A stretch of DNA of 37,295 bases from an uncultured Porphyromonadaceae bacterium (GTDB lineage Bacteria > Bacteroidota > Bacteroidia > Bacteroidales > Muribaculaceae): the NCBI GenBank assembly GCA_947177035.1, contig CAMWSS010000024.1, positions 1 through 37,295 of the forward strand, written 5' to 3'. The notes under the pieces are model-generated. The model did no database searches and had not been told where the DNA came from. It saw nothing but the letters and a program-made list of their open reading frames with translations. Made by a program: the position numbers and the translations under genes. This document shows positions 9,074 to 16,803 of this stretch, one piece after another. The first letter of the stretch is position 1; each line of letters starts with the position of its first letter.

Positions 9074-10870
9074 ATGCAGAAGATCAGAAACATTGCCATC
9101 ATAGCCCACGTCGACCACGGAAAAACCACAGTCGTCGACAAAATGCTGATGGCCGGCAACCTTTTTCGCGACAATCAGACCACTGGAGAACTGATTCTCG
9201 ACAACAACGACCTTGAACGCGAACGAGGCATAACAATCCTCTCCAAAAATGTTTCAATCAATTACAACGGATACAAGATAAACATAATCGACACTCCCGG
9301 ACACGCCGACTTCGGCGGCGAAGTCGAGCGCGTGCTCAACATGGCCGACGGATGCCTGCTGCTGGTCGACGCCTTTGAAGGCCCGATGCCACAGACGCGC
9401 TTCGTGCTCCAGAAGGCCATACAGATGGGACTCAAACCGGTAGTGGTCATCAACAAAGTCGACAAACCCAACTGCCGCCCCGACGAAGTTCAGGACATGG
9501 TTTTCGACCTGATGTTCAGCCTCGACGCCACAGAAGACCAGCTCGACTTCACCACCATATTCGGATCGGCGAAACAAGGCTGGATGAGCACAGACTGGCA
9601 GAACCCCACCGACAACATCCTGCCGCTGCTCGACGCCATAATCGAGCAGATCCCCGAACCGGAAGTGATCGACGGACCGGCCCAGATGCTCATAACCTCG
9701 CTCGACTTCTCGAGCTATGTCGGCCGCATAGCCATCGGCCGCGTGCACCGAGGCACAATCCGCGAAGGCCAGGAAATCGTCCTCATGAAAAAAGACGGAT
9801 CCTCAGTGCGGCAACGCATCAAGGAACTCCACACATTTGAAGGCATGGGACGCAAAAAAGTCACGGAAGTCAGCTCAGGCGACATCTGCGCGCTGGTCGG
9901 AATCGAAGGATTCGAAATCGGCGACACCGTGGCCGACAGCAACCAGCCGGAAGCCCTGCCGCGCATCGCCATCGACGAACCGACAATGTCGATGACATTC
10001 ACCATCAACGACAGCCCCTTCTTCGGACGCGACGGCAAATTCGTCACCTCTCGCCACATCGGAGACCGGCTGACGCGCGAACTTGACCGCAACCTCGCGC
10101 TGAGAGTCGAAAAATCCGGACAGGAAGACGTCTGGACTGTATTCGGCCGCGGCGTGCTCCACCTGTCAGTGCTGATCGAGACAATGCGCCGCGAAGGCTA
10201 CGAACTGCAGGTCGGACAGCCCCAGGTCATCATCAAGGAGATCGACGGAGTGAAATGCGAACCGGTGGAACTGCTCACTGTCAACGTCACCGAAGAATAC
10301 TCCTCGAGAATCATCGACATGGTCACACGCCGCAAAGGAGAGATGGTGTCGATGAACGCGCAGAGCGACCGCATCCACATGGAATTCACCATACCCTCGC
10401 GAGGCATCATCGGCCTGCGCAACAACGTGCTCACCGCCAGCGCCGGAGAAGCCATCATGGCACACCGCTTCCTTGAATACCAGCCCTGGAAAGGCGACAT
10501 CGAACGCCGCACCAACGGATCGCTCATCGCGATGGAGAGCGGCACGGCCTATGCCTATGCGATCGACAAGCTCCAGGATCGCGGACGCTTCTTCATCTTC
10601 CCCCAGGAAGAAGTCTATGCCGGACAGGTCGTTGGCGAAAATGCCAAGGACAACGACATAGTGGTCAACGTCACCAAATCCAAAAAACTCACCAACATGC
10701 GTGCCAGCGGCGCCGACGACAAAGCCCGCATCGTCCCCCCGGTAGTCTTCTCGCTTGAAGAAGCCCTCGAATACATAAAAGCCGACGAATACGTGGAAGT
10801 AACACCCCACCACATCCGTCTGCGCAAAATCATTCTCGACGAACTGGAGCGCAAACGGGCGGCAAAATAA
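9074..10870 (+). CDS. typA: Translational GTPase TypA/BipA
   Basis: Ribosome-associated GTPase of 598 residues, related to EF-G and LepA, involved in 50S assembly and stress or cold adaptation in characterised bacteria. GTPase motifs are intact: G1 AHVDHGKTT (11-19), switch I region RGITI (51-55), G3 DTPGH (73-77) and G4 NKVD (127-130). Domain II, EF-G-like domains III and V, and the BipA-specific C-terminal domain follow. The segment [19 protein letters not shown] and the end of the chain are typical. Length matches the family. It is a single-gene unit with its own promoter and a likely terminator downstream. Confidence 0.97.
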   Translation: MQKIRNIAIIAHVDHGKTTVVDKMLMAGNLFRDNQTTGELILDNNDLERERGITILSKNVSINYNGYKINIIDTPGHADFGGEVERVLNMADGCLLLVDAFEGPMPQTRFVLQKAIQMGLKPVVVINKVDKPNCRPDEVQDMVFDLMFSLDATEDQLDFTTIFGSAKQGWMSTDWQNPTDNILPLLDAIIEQIPEPEVIDGPAQMLITSLDFSSYVGRIAIGRVHRGTIREGQEIVLMKKDGSSVRQRIKELHTFEGMGRKKVTEVSSGDICALVGIEGFEIGDTVADSNQPEALPRIAIDEPTMSMTFTINDSPFFGRDGKFVTSRHIGDRLTRELDRNLALRVEKSGQEDVWTVFGRGVLHLSVLIETMRREGYELQVGQPQVIIKEIDGVKCEPVELLTVNVTEEYSSRIIDMVTRRKGEMVSMNAQSDRIHMEFTIPSRGIIGLRNNVLTASAGEAIMAHRFLEYQPWKGDIERRTNGSLIAMESGTAYAYAIDKLQDRGRFFIFPQEEVYAGQVVGENAKDNDIVVNVTKSKKLTNMRASGADDKARIVPPVVFSLEEALEYIKADEYVEVTPHHIRLRKIILDELERKRAAK

Positions 10871-10891
10871 CCCGCCTGGACGGCATACGGC

Positions 10892-10917
10892 CCCGGCATG
10901 CAGCATGCGGCTTTTTG
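10892..10917 (+). terminator. Probable terminator of typA
   Basis: CCGGCAT (10893-10899) can pair with ATGCGG (10905-10910) around loop GCAGC, with one bulged G, followed by CTTTTTGC. A second copy of the downstream 15-base element CATGCGGCTTTTTGC lies at 10927-10941. Confidence 0.45.
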
Positions 10918-10963
10918 CGCTCTACACATGCGGCTTTTTGCAACACTTTTTTTAACTGTTTTT

Positions 10964-10994
10964 TTTGTATTGTTAAAAATTTGTTGTAATTTAG
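10964..10994 (+). promoter_or_regulatory. Promoter of the OmpA-family gene
   Basis: TTTG at 10964-10967, a 19-base spacer and TAATTTAG at 10987-10994. The surrounding sequence is AT-rich, as expected for a strongly expressed outer-membrane protein. The leader before ATG 11068 is about 68 bases. Confidence 0.68.
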
Positions 10995-11067
10995 CACCGC
11001 AAAATTGTGCCCACTCGGCACCATTCACTTTAAACTATTTATTTACTACTCTAATTTATACTCACTT

Positions 11068-12297
11068 ATGAAGAAAAGTGCACTCCTTGCATTGGCTTGT
11101 GCAGCAATGATGTCCGCATCGGCCTACGCTCAGCAGACTCCGGAGATCACCTACACGGAGGATCCCTCGCAGGGCTATCTCTTCAACCGGTTTAAAGACA
11201 ACTGGTTCATCGGTGCTGAAGGCGGCGTGAACTATCAGTTCTCCCGTTCTGACAAAGCCCGCAAATGGTCAGACCGCTTCGCTCCCGAAGCTGCCATCTA
11301 TTTCGGCAAATGGTTCTCTCCGATCGTGGGTTCACGCGTTAGCCTGAACTACACCGGCCTCAAAGGCGTCAGCACTTCCCCCGACTGCTTCGGCAAAGTC
11401 TATGACGGCGAAAAAGGCCCCGACATGTATGGCGACTACTACAAGACCTTCGTCTACAACTTCGGCGGAACCCTCGACCTTATGGTGAACTTCACCAACT
11501 GGTGGTGCGGCTACAAGCCCAACCGTGTCTACAACTTCATCGCATATGCAGGTGGAGGCGCATGGCTCGGCTACCAGCAGGATGCCAAACAGAACTCCGA
11601 CGGCACCCTCGACAAAAAATACTTCAACAGCTCTCATGACACCACACTCGGTCTCCGCGCTGGCTTCATCAACAGCTTCAACGTAAGCAAGCAGGTTGCC
11701 CTGGCCCTCGACATCCGCTACACCGCAATGGGTGCCAACAACGACGGCGGCCCCCACAACGCCATCAACTCCAACCTCGGCGCATCTCTGTCGGTGACCT
11801 ACCTGTTCAAAAACCGCAGCTGGAACGCACCCATCGTGCCCATTATCCCCGAAATCCCCACCTGCGACGAATACAAAGCTCAGCTTGCTGAAGCCGACGC
11901 CAAGATCGCCAACCTCCAGAAGCAGCTCAACGACTGCCTCAACCGTCCGGTTGAAAAAGCAGCTCCCTGCGTGGCTCCCCTGGCAACCGTATACTTCCCC
12001 GTCGGCTCATCGCGCCTGAACCGTGTTGACGCCAACGTCCTGAAGTCGGTAGCTGCCGAAATCAAGGCTAACCCCAACACCAACTACGACGTAACCGGCT
12101 GGGCCGACACCTGGACCGGCACCGACGCCATCAACGCCCGCCTGCGCACCAACCGCGCCAACGCTGTTGTTAAGCAGCTCGTTCGCAACGGCGTTCCCGC
12201 CGGACAGCTCAACGCCAAATCCGGCGAAGGCAACCGCATCGACAACCGCGACCAGATCTATCTCGACCGCGCCGTTACCATCGAAGCAGTGAAGTAA
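11068..12297 (+). CDS. OmpA-family outer-membrane protein
   Basis: Outer-membrane protein of 409 residues. I start at ATG 11068, which gives a clean signal peptide (MKKSALLALAC... cut after Ala21); the longer frame from 11005 has no such signal. Residues about 25-265 form an aromatic-rich beta-barrel ending in a strand before KNRSWN. Residues about 275-305 form a short coiled linker (DAKIANLQKQLNDCL). The C-terminal OmpA domain (about 310-409) binds peptidoglycan; the Asp and Arg of its binding site are likely in GWADT and LRTNRANAVVKQL. It anchors the outer membrane to the cell wall. Many codons end in C, suggesting high expression. Strong promoter before, strong terminator after. Confidence 0.93.
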   Translation: MKKSALLALACAAMMSASAYAQQTPEITYTEDPSQGYLFNRFKDNWFIGAEGGVNYQFSRSDKARKWSDRFAPEAAIYFGKWFSPIVGSRVSLNYTGLKGVSTSPDCFGKVYDGEKGPDMYGDYYKTFVYNFGGTLDLMVNFTNWWCGYKPNRVYNFIAYAGGGAWLGYQQDAKQNSDGTLDKKYFNSSHDTTLGLRAGFINSFNVSKQVALALDIRYTAMGANNDGGPHNAINSNLGASLSVTYLFKNRSWNAPIVPIIPEIPTCDEYKAQLAEADAKIANLQKQLNDCLNRPVEKAAPCVAPLATVYFPVGSSRLNRVDANVLKSVAAEIKANPNTNYDVTGWADTWTGTDAINARLRTNRANAVVKQLVRNGVPAGQLNAKSGEGNRIDNRDQIYLDRAVTIEAVK

Positions 12298-12322
12298 TCG
12301 CAGATAAACCCTGCGACAACAT

Positions 12323-12357
12323 AAAAAACCGCCGGACAATGACTCCGGCGGTTTTTT
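12323..12357. terminator. Strong bidirectional terminator after the OmpA-family gene
   Basis: Perfect 14-base inverted repeat AAAAAACCGCCGGA (12323-12336) / TCCGGCGGTTTTTT (12344-12357) with a 7-base loop. The A/T ends allow termination on both strands. Confidence 0.88.
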
Positions 12358-12554
12358 CTTAGAGAGCGTTTGAAAACCAGCCATTCGCGGATCGGATCAT
12401 GCGTCAATTCCATACGCATCTGCTGAAAAAACAGTTCCCGTCGGAACCATAAACGAGGATTTCACATCCTTCACCGACCATGCAACAACGGTCAAAACAC
12501 CCGCTTACACATAATCAATCATTTCATTAACTTCACCTTTTACAACGCAACACC

Positions 12555-13139
12555 ATGCCTGAGGGTTCACTGATCCTGCCGACTCGCTTCTGCCCCCCGC
12601 CAGCCTACTACAGGGAAATGGCCCGACACAGCGGCCCGGTGGTCATCGACACCGCCGCCAGATTCGACAAGCGATGCAAACAAGCCCACCGATGCGCCAT
12701 TGCCGACGCACGCGGTCCGCTCGACATCACTGTCCCGATAGCCAAACCATACGGCCGCACATGGGACCGGGTCGCCGTCAGCCTCCACGACCAATGGTGG
12801 GAAACGGCACGCACAGCCCTCGAATCGGCCTATGGCCGCACACCATACTTCGAGTTCTATGCCGACGACTTCCTCCCACTGCTCCAGCCCGACCGGTTCA
12901 GCTCTGTGGCAGCACTGAACCGCGACTTCGACTCCGCCATACGCCGATGCCTGCAACTCCCCGCCGAAGTGACCTATGAACCGCTCAACTCTCCCGATGC
13001 TCGCGAACCCGAACCGGCCGACATCGGCCCATACTGGCAAGTGCGCCAAGACCGATTCGGCTACCTGCCCGGACTCTCCACCCTCGACCTCCTCTTCAAC
13101 CTCGGGCCGGAATCTCTGCTAAAAATCATGCTCGACTGA
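12555..13139 (+). CDS. WbqC-like family protein
   Basis: Cytoplasmic protein of 194 residues of the WbqC-like family. Its members occur in polysaccharide or sugar-modification settings, but a reaction is not firmly established. Visible signatures are an N-terminal PTRFCPPPAYY, the segment HRCAIADARGPLDITVPI, the aromatic DQWWETARTALESAYGRTPYF, and the end RFGYLPGLSTLDLLFNLGPE. No signal peptide is present. No sugar-biosynthesis gene is adjacent, so its local role is open. It lies about 250 bases after the OmpA-family gene; the intervening stretch shows the terminator and nothing else I can identify. The next gene starts 44 bases after its stop. Confidence 0.8.
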   Translation: MPEGSLILPTRFCPPPAYYREMARHSGPVVIDTAARFDKRCKQAHRCAIADARGPLDITVPIAKPYGRTWDRVAVSLHDQWWETARTALESAYGRTPYFEFYADDFLPLLQPDRFSSVAALNRDFDSAIRRCLQLPAEVTYEPLNSPDAREPEPADIGPYWQVRQDRFGYLPGLSTLDLLFNLGPESLLKIMLD

Positions 13140-13183
13140 ACCATTCACAACCCGCGCGCGTTATAATTTCAGATTCAACTGTT

Positions 13184-14371
13184 ATGCTTATGAGATTATA
13201 CGCTTTCACTGCTTTGCTTTGCACATGGTTTTCAATGCCCCTTTGCGCAGCCGGCGCTCAGGGGCTTGAGCCTTTCATGGCGCGGCTCGACACCGTGACC
13301 GGATATGCCGCCTCAGTCAGCTACTCCGTGACCCTCCCGCAGGCCGAAGACGACGTGGTCTATGACCTTGACCTCGACCAGCCCGACACAGAAAACTACC
13401 TTATCAGATGGCGCGTCGACACCCCGTCGGGCGCCAGCGACGGATTCTCGGCATGGATCGGCGACGGACACTTCTACAACTACCGCAACGGACGCCTGCG
13501 AGAATACCACAACGAATGGGACCCCGCGCCCCTGACCGGCGATCGCGCCGTGCAGCACACCGTACAGTTCGCCAGGCTCCTCCCCGCCGAAATCTCACGC
13601 GAACTCCGCGCAATGCAGGCCGACACCTCACACTTCCACATCAGAATAGCATCGCCCGACCGGCTCCAGATCACACGCATGGCCGGCGGACAGACCGACG
13701 CCGAAATAACCTGGCGCTTCGACCCCGCCACAGGACTTCCAGCCGAATTCTCGGCCGAATACAACCCCGGCGCGATATCCGAACAGCTGGTGCGCGCAGT
13801 CTACTCACCGCGCGCCACCGACCTAACCGGTCCGCTCTGCGAAAAATGGCTCATCGGCCACTATCCGGAAGTGTTTGAAAACTTCCGCCAGAGCAACTTT
13901 GCAATCGAATCGATGCCCGGACAGCCGCTGCCGTCGTTTTCGCTCCCGCTGACGTTCAGCGACAGCGGCGCCCGCCTCTCCCACCAGCCAGGCAACGTCC
14001 TTGCCCCACCCGCCACCGTGATAGTGCTCCTCGACTCAGAAGCCGCCCTCACGCCCCGACTGATCGAGCAAGTGCGCTCGGCCTCGGCCAGAGTGCCGGT
14101 CGACAACGAAGTCATCTATGCCTTCTGCGGACGCGACCCCGAAAGCAACCGCAACGCCCTCGGCGGCACACTGCGTCCCGGCGAGACGGCCGTCAGCGGC
14201 GCACGCAGACTGGCGGCCGACTGCGGAGCCGCGGCGCTCCCGGTCGTGATGGTCTGCGACCGGCTCGCCACAGTGCGCCACGTCACCGTCGGGCTGAACA
14301 ATCAGCTTGCCGCCGACGTTATGAAGATGATAACACTTTCAACTACCACCCCCTCATCTTCCAACGACTGA
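13184..14371 (+). CDS. Exported two-domain protein: LolA-like region plus thioredoxin-fold-like region
   Basis: Protein of 395 residues that I do not recognise as a named family. A signal peptide is present (about 1-25, ending LCAAGA), so it acts in the periplasm or envelope. Residues about 28-210 are beta-rich with alternating hydrophobic strands, suggestive of the LolA/outer-membrane lipoprotein-carrier fold. Residues about 245-385 (ATVIVLLDSEAALTPRLIEQ ... LPVVMVCDRLATVRHVTVG) resemble a thioredoxin fold including the conserved Pro before a strand, but without a CxxC motif. Such two-part proteins occur in Bacteroidales. It ends 2 bases before the tpx start, so it is likely co-transcribed and perhaps linked to redox or envelope stress. 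Fold assignment is inference. Confidence 0.6.
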   Translation: MLMRLYAFTALLCTWFSMPLCAAGAQGLEPFMARLDTVTGYAASVSYSVTLPQAEDDVVYDLDLDQPDTENYLIRWRVDTPSGASDGFSAWIGDGHFYNYRNGRLREYHNEWDPAPLTGDRAVQHTVQFARLLPAEISRELRAMQADTSHFHIRIASPDRLQITRMAGGQTDAEITWRFDPATGLPAEFSAEYNPGAISEQLVRAVYSPRATDLTGPLCEKWLIGHYPEVFENFRQSNFAIESMPGQPLPSFSLPLTFSDSGARLSHQPGNVLAPPATVIVLLDSEAALTPRLIEQVRSASARVPVDNEVIYAFCGRDPESNRNALGGTLRPGETAVSGARRLAADCGAAALPVVMVCDRLATVRHVTVGLNNQLAADVMKMITLSTTTPSSSND

Positions 14372-14373
14372 TT

Positions 14374-14874
14374 ATGGAAACCATCTACTTCCAGGGATCG
14401 CCCTGCCACACCTATGGCCAAATGCCGCGCGTCGGCGAAAAAGCCCCCTGCTTCACCCTGGTGCGCACCGACCTGCAGGAAATCCGATGCACCGACTTTC
14501 TCGACACGAGAGTAATCCTCAACATCTTCCCGTCGCTCGACACCGACGTCTGCGCCTTGTCGGTGCGACGCTTCAACAAAGAGGCCGCCGCGCTCCCCGA
14601 CGTCAAGATCATCAACGTATCCATGGACCTGCCATTTGCCGCACAGCGCTTCGTGGCTGCCGAAGGCATTGACAACGCCATCGTCGCCTCGGCCTTCCGC
14701 TCCCCCCTGTTCGCCCAGAAATACGGCCTGCAGATCATCGACGGACCGCTCGCCGGCCTGCTGGCCCGCGCAGTCATCGTCATGGACCGCAACCGCAACA
14801 TCATATACGAAGAACTTGTGCCGGAAATCGCGCAGGAACCTGACTACAAATCCGCTATCGCATCACTGCAATAG
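14374..14874 (+). CDS. tpx: Thiol peroxidase (Tpx), resolving Cys replaced by Val
   Basis: Atypical peroxiredoxin of the Tpx subfamily, 166 residues, reducing hydrogen and alkyl peroxides. Family marks are NIFPSLDTDVCALSVRRFN with the peroxidatic Cys60, preceded by the Thr/Asp of the active site; DLPFAAQRF; DGPLAGLLARAVIVMD; and the C-terminal EPDYKSAI. In E. coli Tpx the resolving cysteine sits in RFCGAEG; here the same position reads RFVAAEG (Val94, GTG codon at 14653). Other cysteines are Cys11, Cys26 and Cys39, none at the usual resolving position. It may therefore work as a 1-Cys enzyme or use another partner. It follows the upstream exported protein with a 2-base gap. No signal peptide, so cytoplasmic. 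Confidence 0.92.
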   Translation: METIYFQGSPCHTYGQMPRVGEKAPCFTLVRTDLQEIRCTDFLDTRVILNIFPSLDTDVCALSVRRFNKEAAALPDVKIINVSMDLPFAAQRFVAAEGIDNAIVASAFRSPLFAQKYGLQIIDGPLAGLLARAVIVMDRNRNIIYEELVPEIAQEPDYKSAIASLQ

Positions 14875-14896
14875 AGCCATAAATATCTCTCTTTAC

Positions 14897-14939
14897 AAAA
14901 TAAAAGCACGCCGGAGCGACTCCGCCGTGCTTTTATTTT
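14897..14939. terminator. Long terminator hairpin after tpx
   Basis: A 19-base stem with one mismatch: arms 14897-14915 (AAAATAAAAGCACG...) and 14921-14939 (...CGTGCTTTTATTTT), loop GCGAC. Both ends are A/T runs. Its last bases overlap the -33 element of the next promoter. Confidence 0.88.
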
Positions 14940-14967
14940 GCAAAGTCACATAAAATCCTTAAATTTG
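14937..14967 (+). promoter_or_regulatory. Promoter of the GH109-like gene
   Basis: TTTG at 14937-14940, a 19-base spacer and TAAATTTG at 14960-14967, followed by CAC. The -33 box lies partly inside the T-tail of the preceding terminator. Confidence 0.72.
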
Positions 14968-15014
14968 CACACCAAAACAATCTAACCCCATAAAATCAAT
15001 CATTTATCCTGCTT

Positions 15015-16670
15015 ATGAAGCTCAACTTCAAGCCGATGATCCTGGCTCTGGCCTCAATCATCGCATCTGCAGCCCCAATGTCGGCACAGTCACTGTCGCC
15101 ATCGACCAAGACCCACTGGGACAAAGGAACACTGGTAGTAGAAACCCCCGACCGGGCCGAAGGACAGCAGCACGTGCTCGGCCTCACAGTGCCCAAAATG
15201 GACAAAGTGCGCGTGGCCTTCGTCGGCCTCGGCATGCGTGGTCCTGGCGCCGTCAACCGCTTCGCCCACATCCCCGGCGTTGAAGTCGTGGCCCTCTGCG
15301 ACTTCGAAGCAAAGCGCGCAGAAAATTGCCAGAAGTATCTCCGCGAGCAGGGTCTCGCCCCCGCCGACATCTACTCCGGCGAAGATGGCTACAAAGCAGT
15401 GTGCGAACGCCCTGACGTCGACCTCGTTTACGTGGCCACCGACTGGGACCACCACTTCCCCGTGGCAAAATACGCCCTCGAAAACGGCAAGAACACCGCC
15501 ATCGAAGTGCCCTCCGCAATGAACCTCGAACAGTGCTGGGAGCTGATCGACCTCTCCGAAAAAAGCCGTCTGCACTGCATGATTCTGGAAAACTGCTGCT
15601 ATGACTACTACGAACTCAACGCCCTGGCTATGGCCCAGGCCGGAGTGTTCGGCGAAGTGCTCCGCGCCGAAGGCGCCTACATCCACAACCTCGACGACTT
15701 CTGGGATTACTACTGGAAAAACCCCGAAAACGACCCCGACGGACTCGGCTGGCGCATGAAATACAACATGGAAAACCGCGGCGACCTCTATGCCACACAC
15801 GGCCTCGGCCCGGTGGCACAGTGCCTTGACATTCACCGCGGCGACCGCTTCAAAACCCTCGTGGCAATGGACACCAAATCCGTGCACGGCAAAGAATACG
15901 TCGAGAAAAAAACCGGCAAGCCCTGCAAGGAATACCGCAACGGCGACCACACAACCACCCTCATGCGCACTGAAAACGGCAAAGTTGTCGAAATCCAGCA
16001 CAACGTCATGAACCCGCAGCCCTACAACCGCCTGTTCAAACTCACCGGCACCAAGGGCTACGCCACAAAATACCCCACCGAAGAGATCTCGCTCGACAAG
16101 AGCCAGCTCCAGGCAAGCGGAGTGCAGCCCACAATCGACAACCTCTCGAGCCACGGCTTCCTCCCCAAATCGGAATACGACGCTCTCGTCAAGAAATACT
16201 ACCACCCGATCCTCGCCAAATACGGCGAACTCGGCCGCGAAATGGGCCACGGCGGCATGGACTTCATGATGGACGCACGCCTCGTTTACTGCCTGCAGAA
16301 CGGTCTGCCCCTCGACATGGACGTATATGACCTCGCCGAATGGTGCTGCCTCGGCGAACTCGGCTCACTCTCAATGGACAACAACTGCGCCGCAGTGACA
16401 TTCCCCGACTTCACCCGCGGCCACTGGAACGACCAGAAAGGCTACAAGCACGCCTATGCCGCTGCCGACGACGAAGCCGCTGCCGAAGCCACTGCAAAAG
16501 CCTACACCGAAGCACAGAAAAAAGCCACTGCCGACTGCAAGCTCTGGGCACTCTATGACGCCGTCAAGAACGCCGACACCCCCAAAGCCAAGGCTAAAGC
16601 TGAAAAAGCCTACCGCAACGCTGTGGCAAAAGCCGACAAACAGATTGCCAAAATCCTCGCCGGCAAATAA
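15015..16670 (+). CDS. Exported GH109-like / Gfo-Idh-MocA family protein
   Basis: Protein of 551 residues with a signal peptide (1-24, PMSA before QS). A Rossmann domain follows (VAFVGLGMRGPG, Gly71/Gly73/Gly76) and the dinucleotide-associated acidic end of strand 2 (ALCDFEAKR). The segment HCMILENCCYDYYELNALAM and GHGGMD (His412) are typical of glycoside hydrolase family 109, which uses tightly bound NAD+ to remove alpha-N-acetylgalactosamine. Substrate specificity is inferred only from the family. The enzyme core ends near residue 475 (TRGHW); residues about 480-551 form an extra alanine- and lysine-rich, probably helical tail that family members generally lack. Own promoter; terminator at 16697. 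Confidence 0.87.
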   Translation: MKLNFKPMILALASIIASAAPMSAQSLSPSTKTHWDKGTLVVETPDRAEGQQHVLGLTVPKMDKVRVAFVGLGMRGPGAVNRFAHIPGVEVVALCDFEAKRAENCQKYLREQGLAPADIYSGEDGYKAVCERPDVDLVYVATDWDHHFPVAKYALENGKNTAIEVPSAMNLEQCWELIDLSEKSRLHCMILENCCYDYYELNALAMAQAGVFGEVLRAEGAYIHNLDDFWDYYWKNPENDPDGLGWRMKYNMENRGDLYATHGLGPVAQCLDIHRGDRFKTLVAMDTKSVHGKEYVEKKTGKPCKEYRNGDHTTTLMRTENGKVVEIQHNVMNPQPYNRLFKLTGTKGYATKYPTEEISLDKSQLQASGVQPTIDNLSSHGFLPKSEYDALVKKYYHPILAKYGELGREMGHGGMDFMMDARLVYCLQNGLPLDMDVYDLAEWCCLGELGSLSMDNNCAAVTFPDFTRGHWNDQKGYKHAYAAADDEAAAEATAKAYTEAQKKATADCKLWALYDAVKNADTPKAKAKAEKAYRNAVAKADKQIAKILAGK

Positions 16671-16696
16671 TCCGCCACTGACGCAAAATACTCTTT

Positions 16697-16733
16697 CACG
16701 GCCTGCTTCCATCCCGAAGCGGGCCGTGTTTTG
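16697..16733 (+). terminator. Terminator of the GH109-like gene
   Basis: A 13-base stem CACGGCCTGCTTC (16697-16709) / GAAGCGGGCCGTG (16716-16728), with one G-U pair and a 6-base loop, followed by TTTTGTT. Confidence 0.85.
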
Positions 16734-16749
16734 TTATTTCCTTTTTCGG

Positions 16750-16789
16750 AAAGAAAGCGAAAGTTTTTTGCTTTTCTTTCGCTTTCTTT
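16750..16789. promoter_or_regulatory. Palindromic operator candidate at the fic1 promoter
   Basis: Perfect 14-base inverted repeat AAAGAAAGCGAAAG (16750-16763) / CTTTCGCTTTCTTT (16776-16789) with a 12-base centre. The centre contains the -33 TTTG (16767-16770), and the right arm fills the -33/-7 spacer. A bound protein would block polymerase. The 36 bases 16754-16789 recur exactly at 18132-18167. A hairpin role in RNA is possible but less attractive, because most of the palindrome lies upstream of the predicted transcription start. Confidence 0.7.
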
Positions 16790-16798
16790 GTAATTTTG
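16767..16798 (+). promoter_or_regulatory. Promoter of fic1, near-leaderless
   Basis: TTTG at 16767-16770, a 20-base spacer and TAATTTTG at 16791-16798. The ATG at 16804 is only 5 bases after the -7 box, so transcription should begin at or within a few bases of the start codon. Confidence 0.75.
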
Positions 16799-16803
16799 CA
16801 AGC

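Noticed and set aside
12361-12554. Possible small RNA or ORF in the gap before the WbqC-like gene
   Set aside because: No convincing promoter, stable fold or coding frame could be seen in this 194-base stretch.
15090-16250. 386-codon open frame on the - strand
   Set aside because: Antisense shadow of the GH109-like gene; composition is Val/Phe/Ala-rich with no recognisable motif.
16456-16803. In-frame upstream extension of fic1
   Set aside because: It would run through the GH109-like gene's 3' end and terminator and through the fic1 promoter; the extra residues are out-of-frame GH109 sequence.
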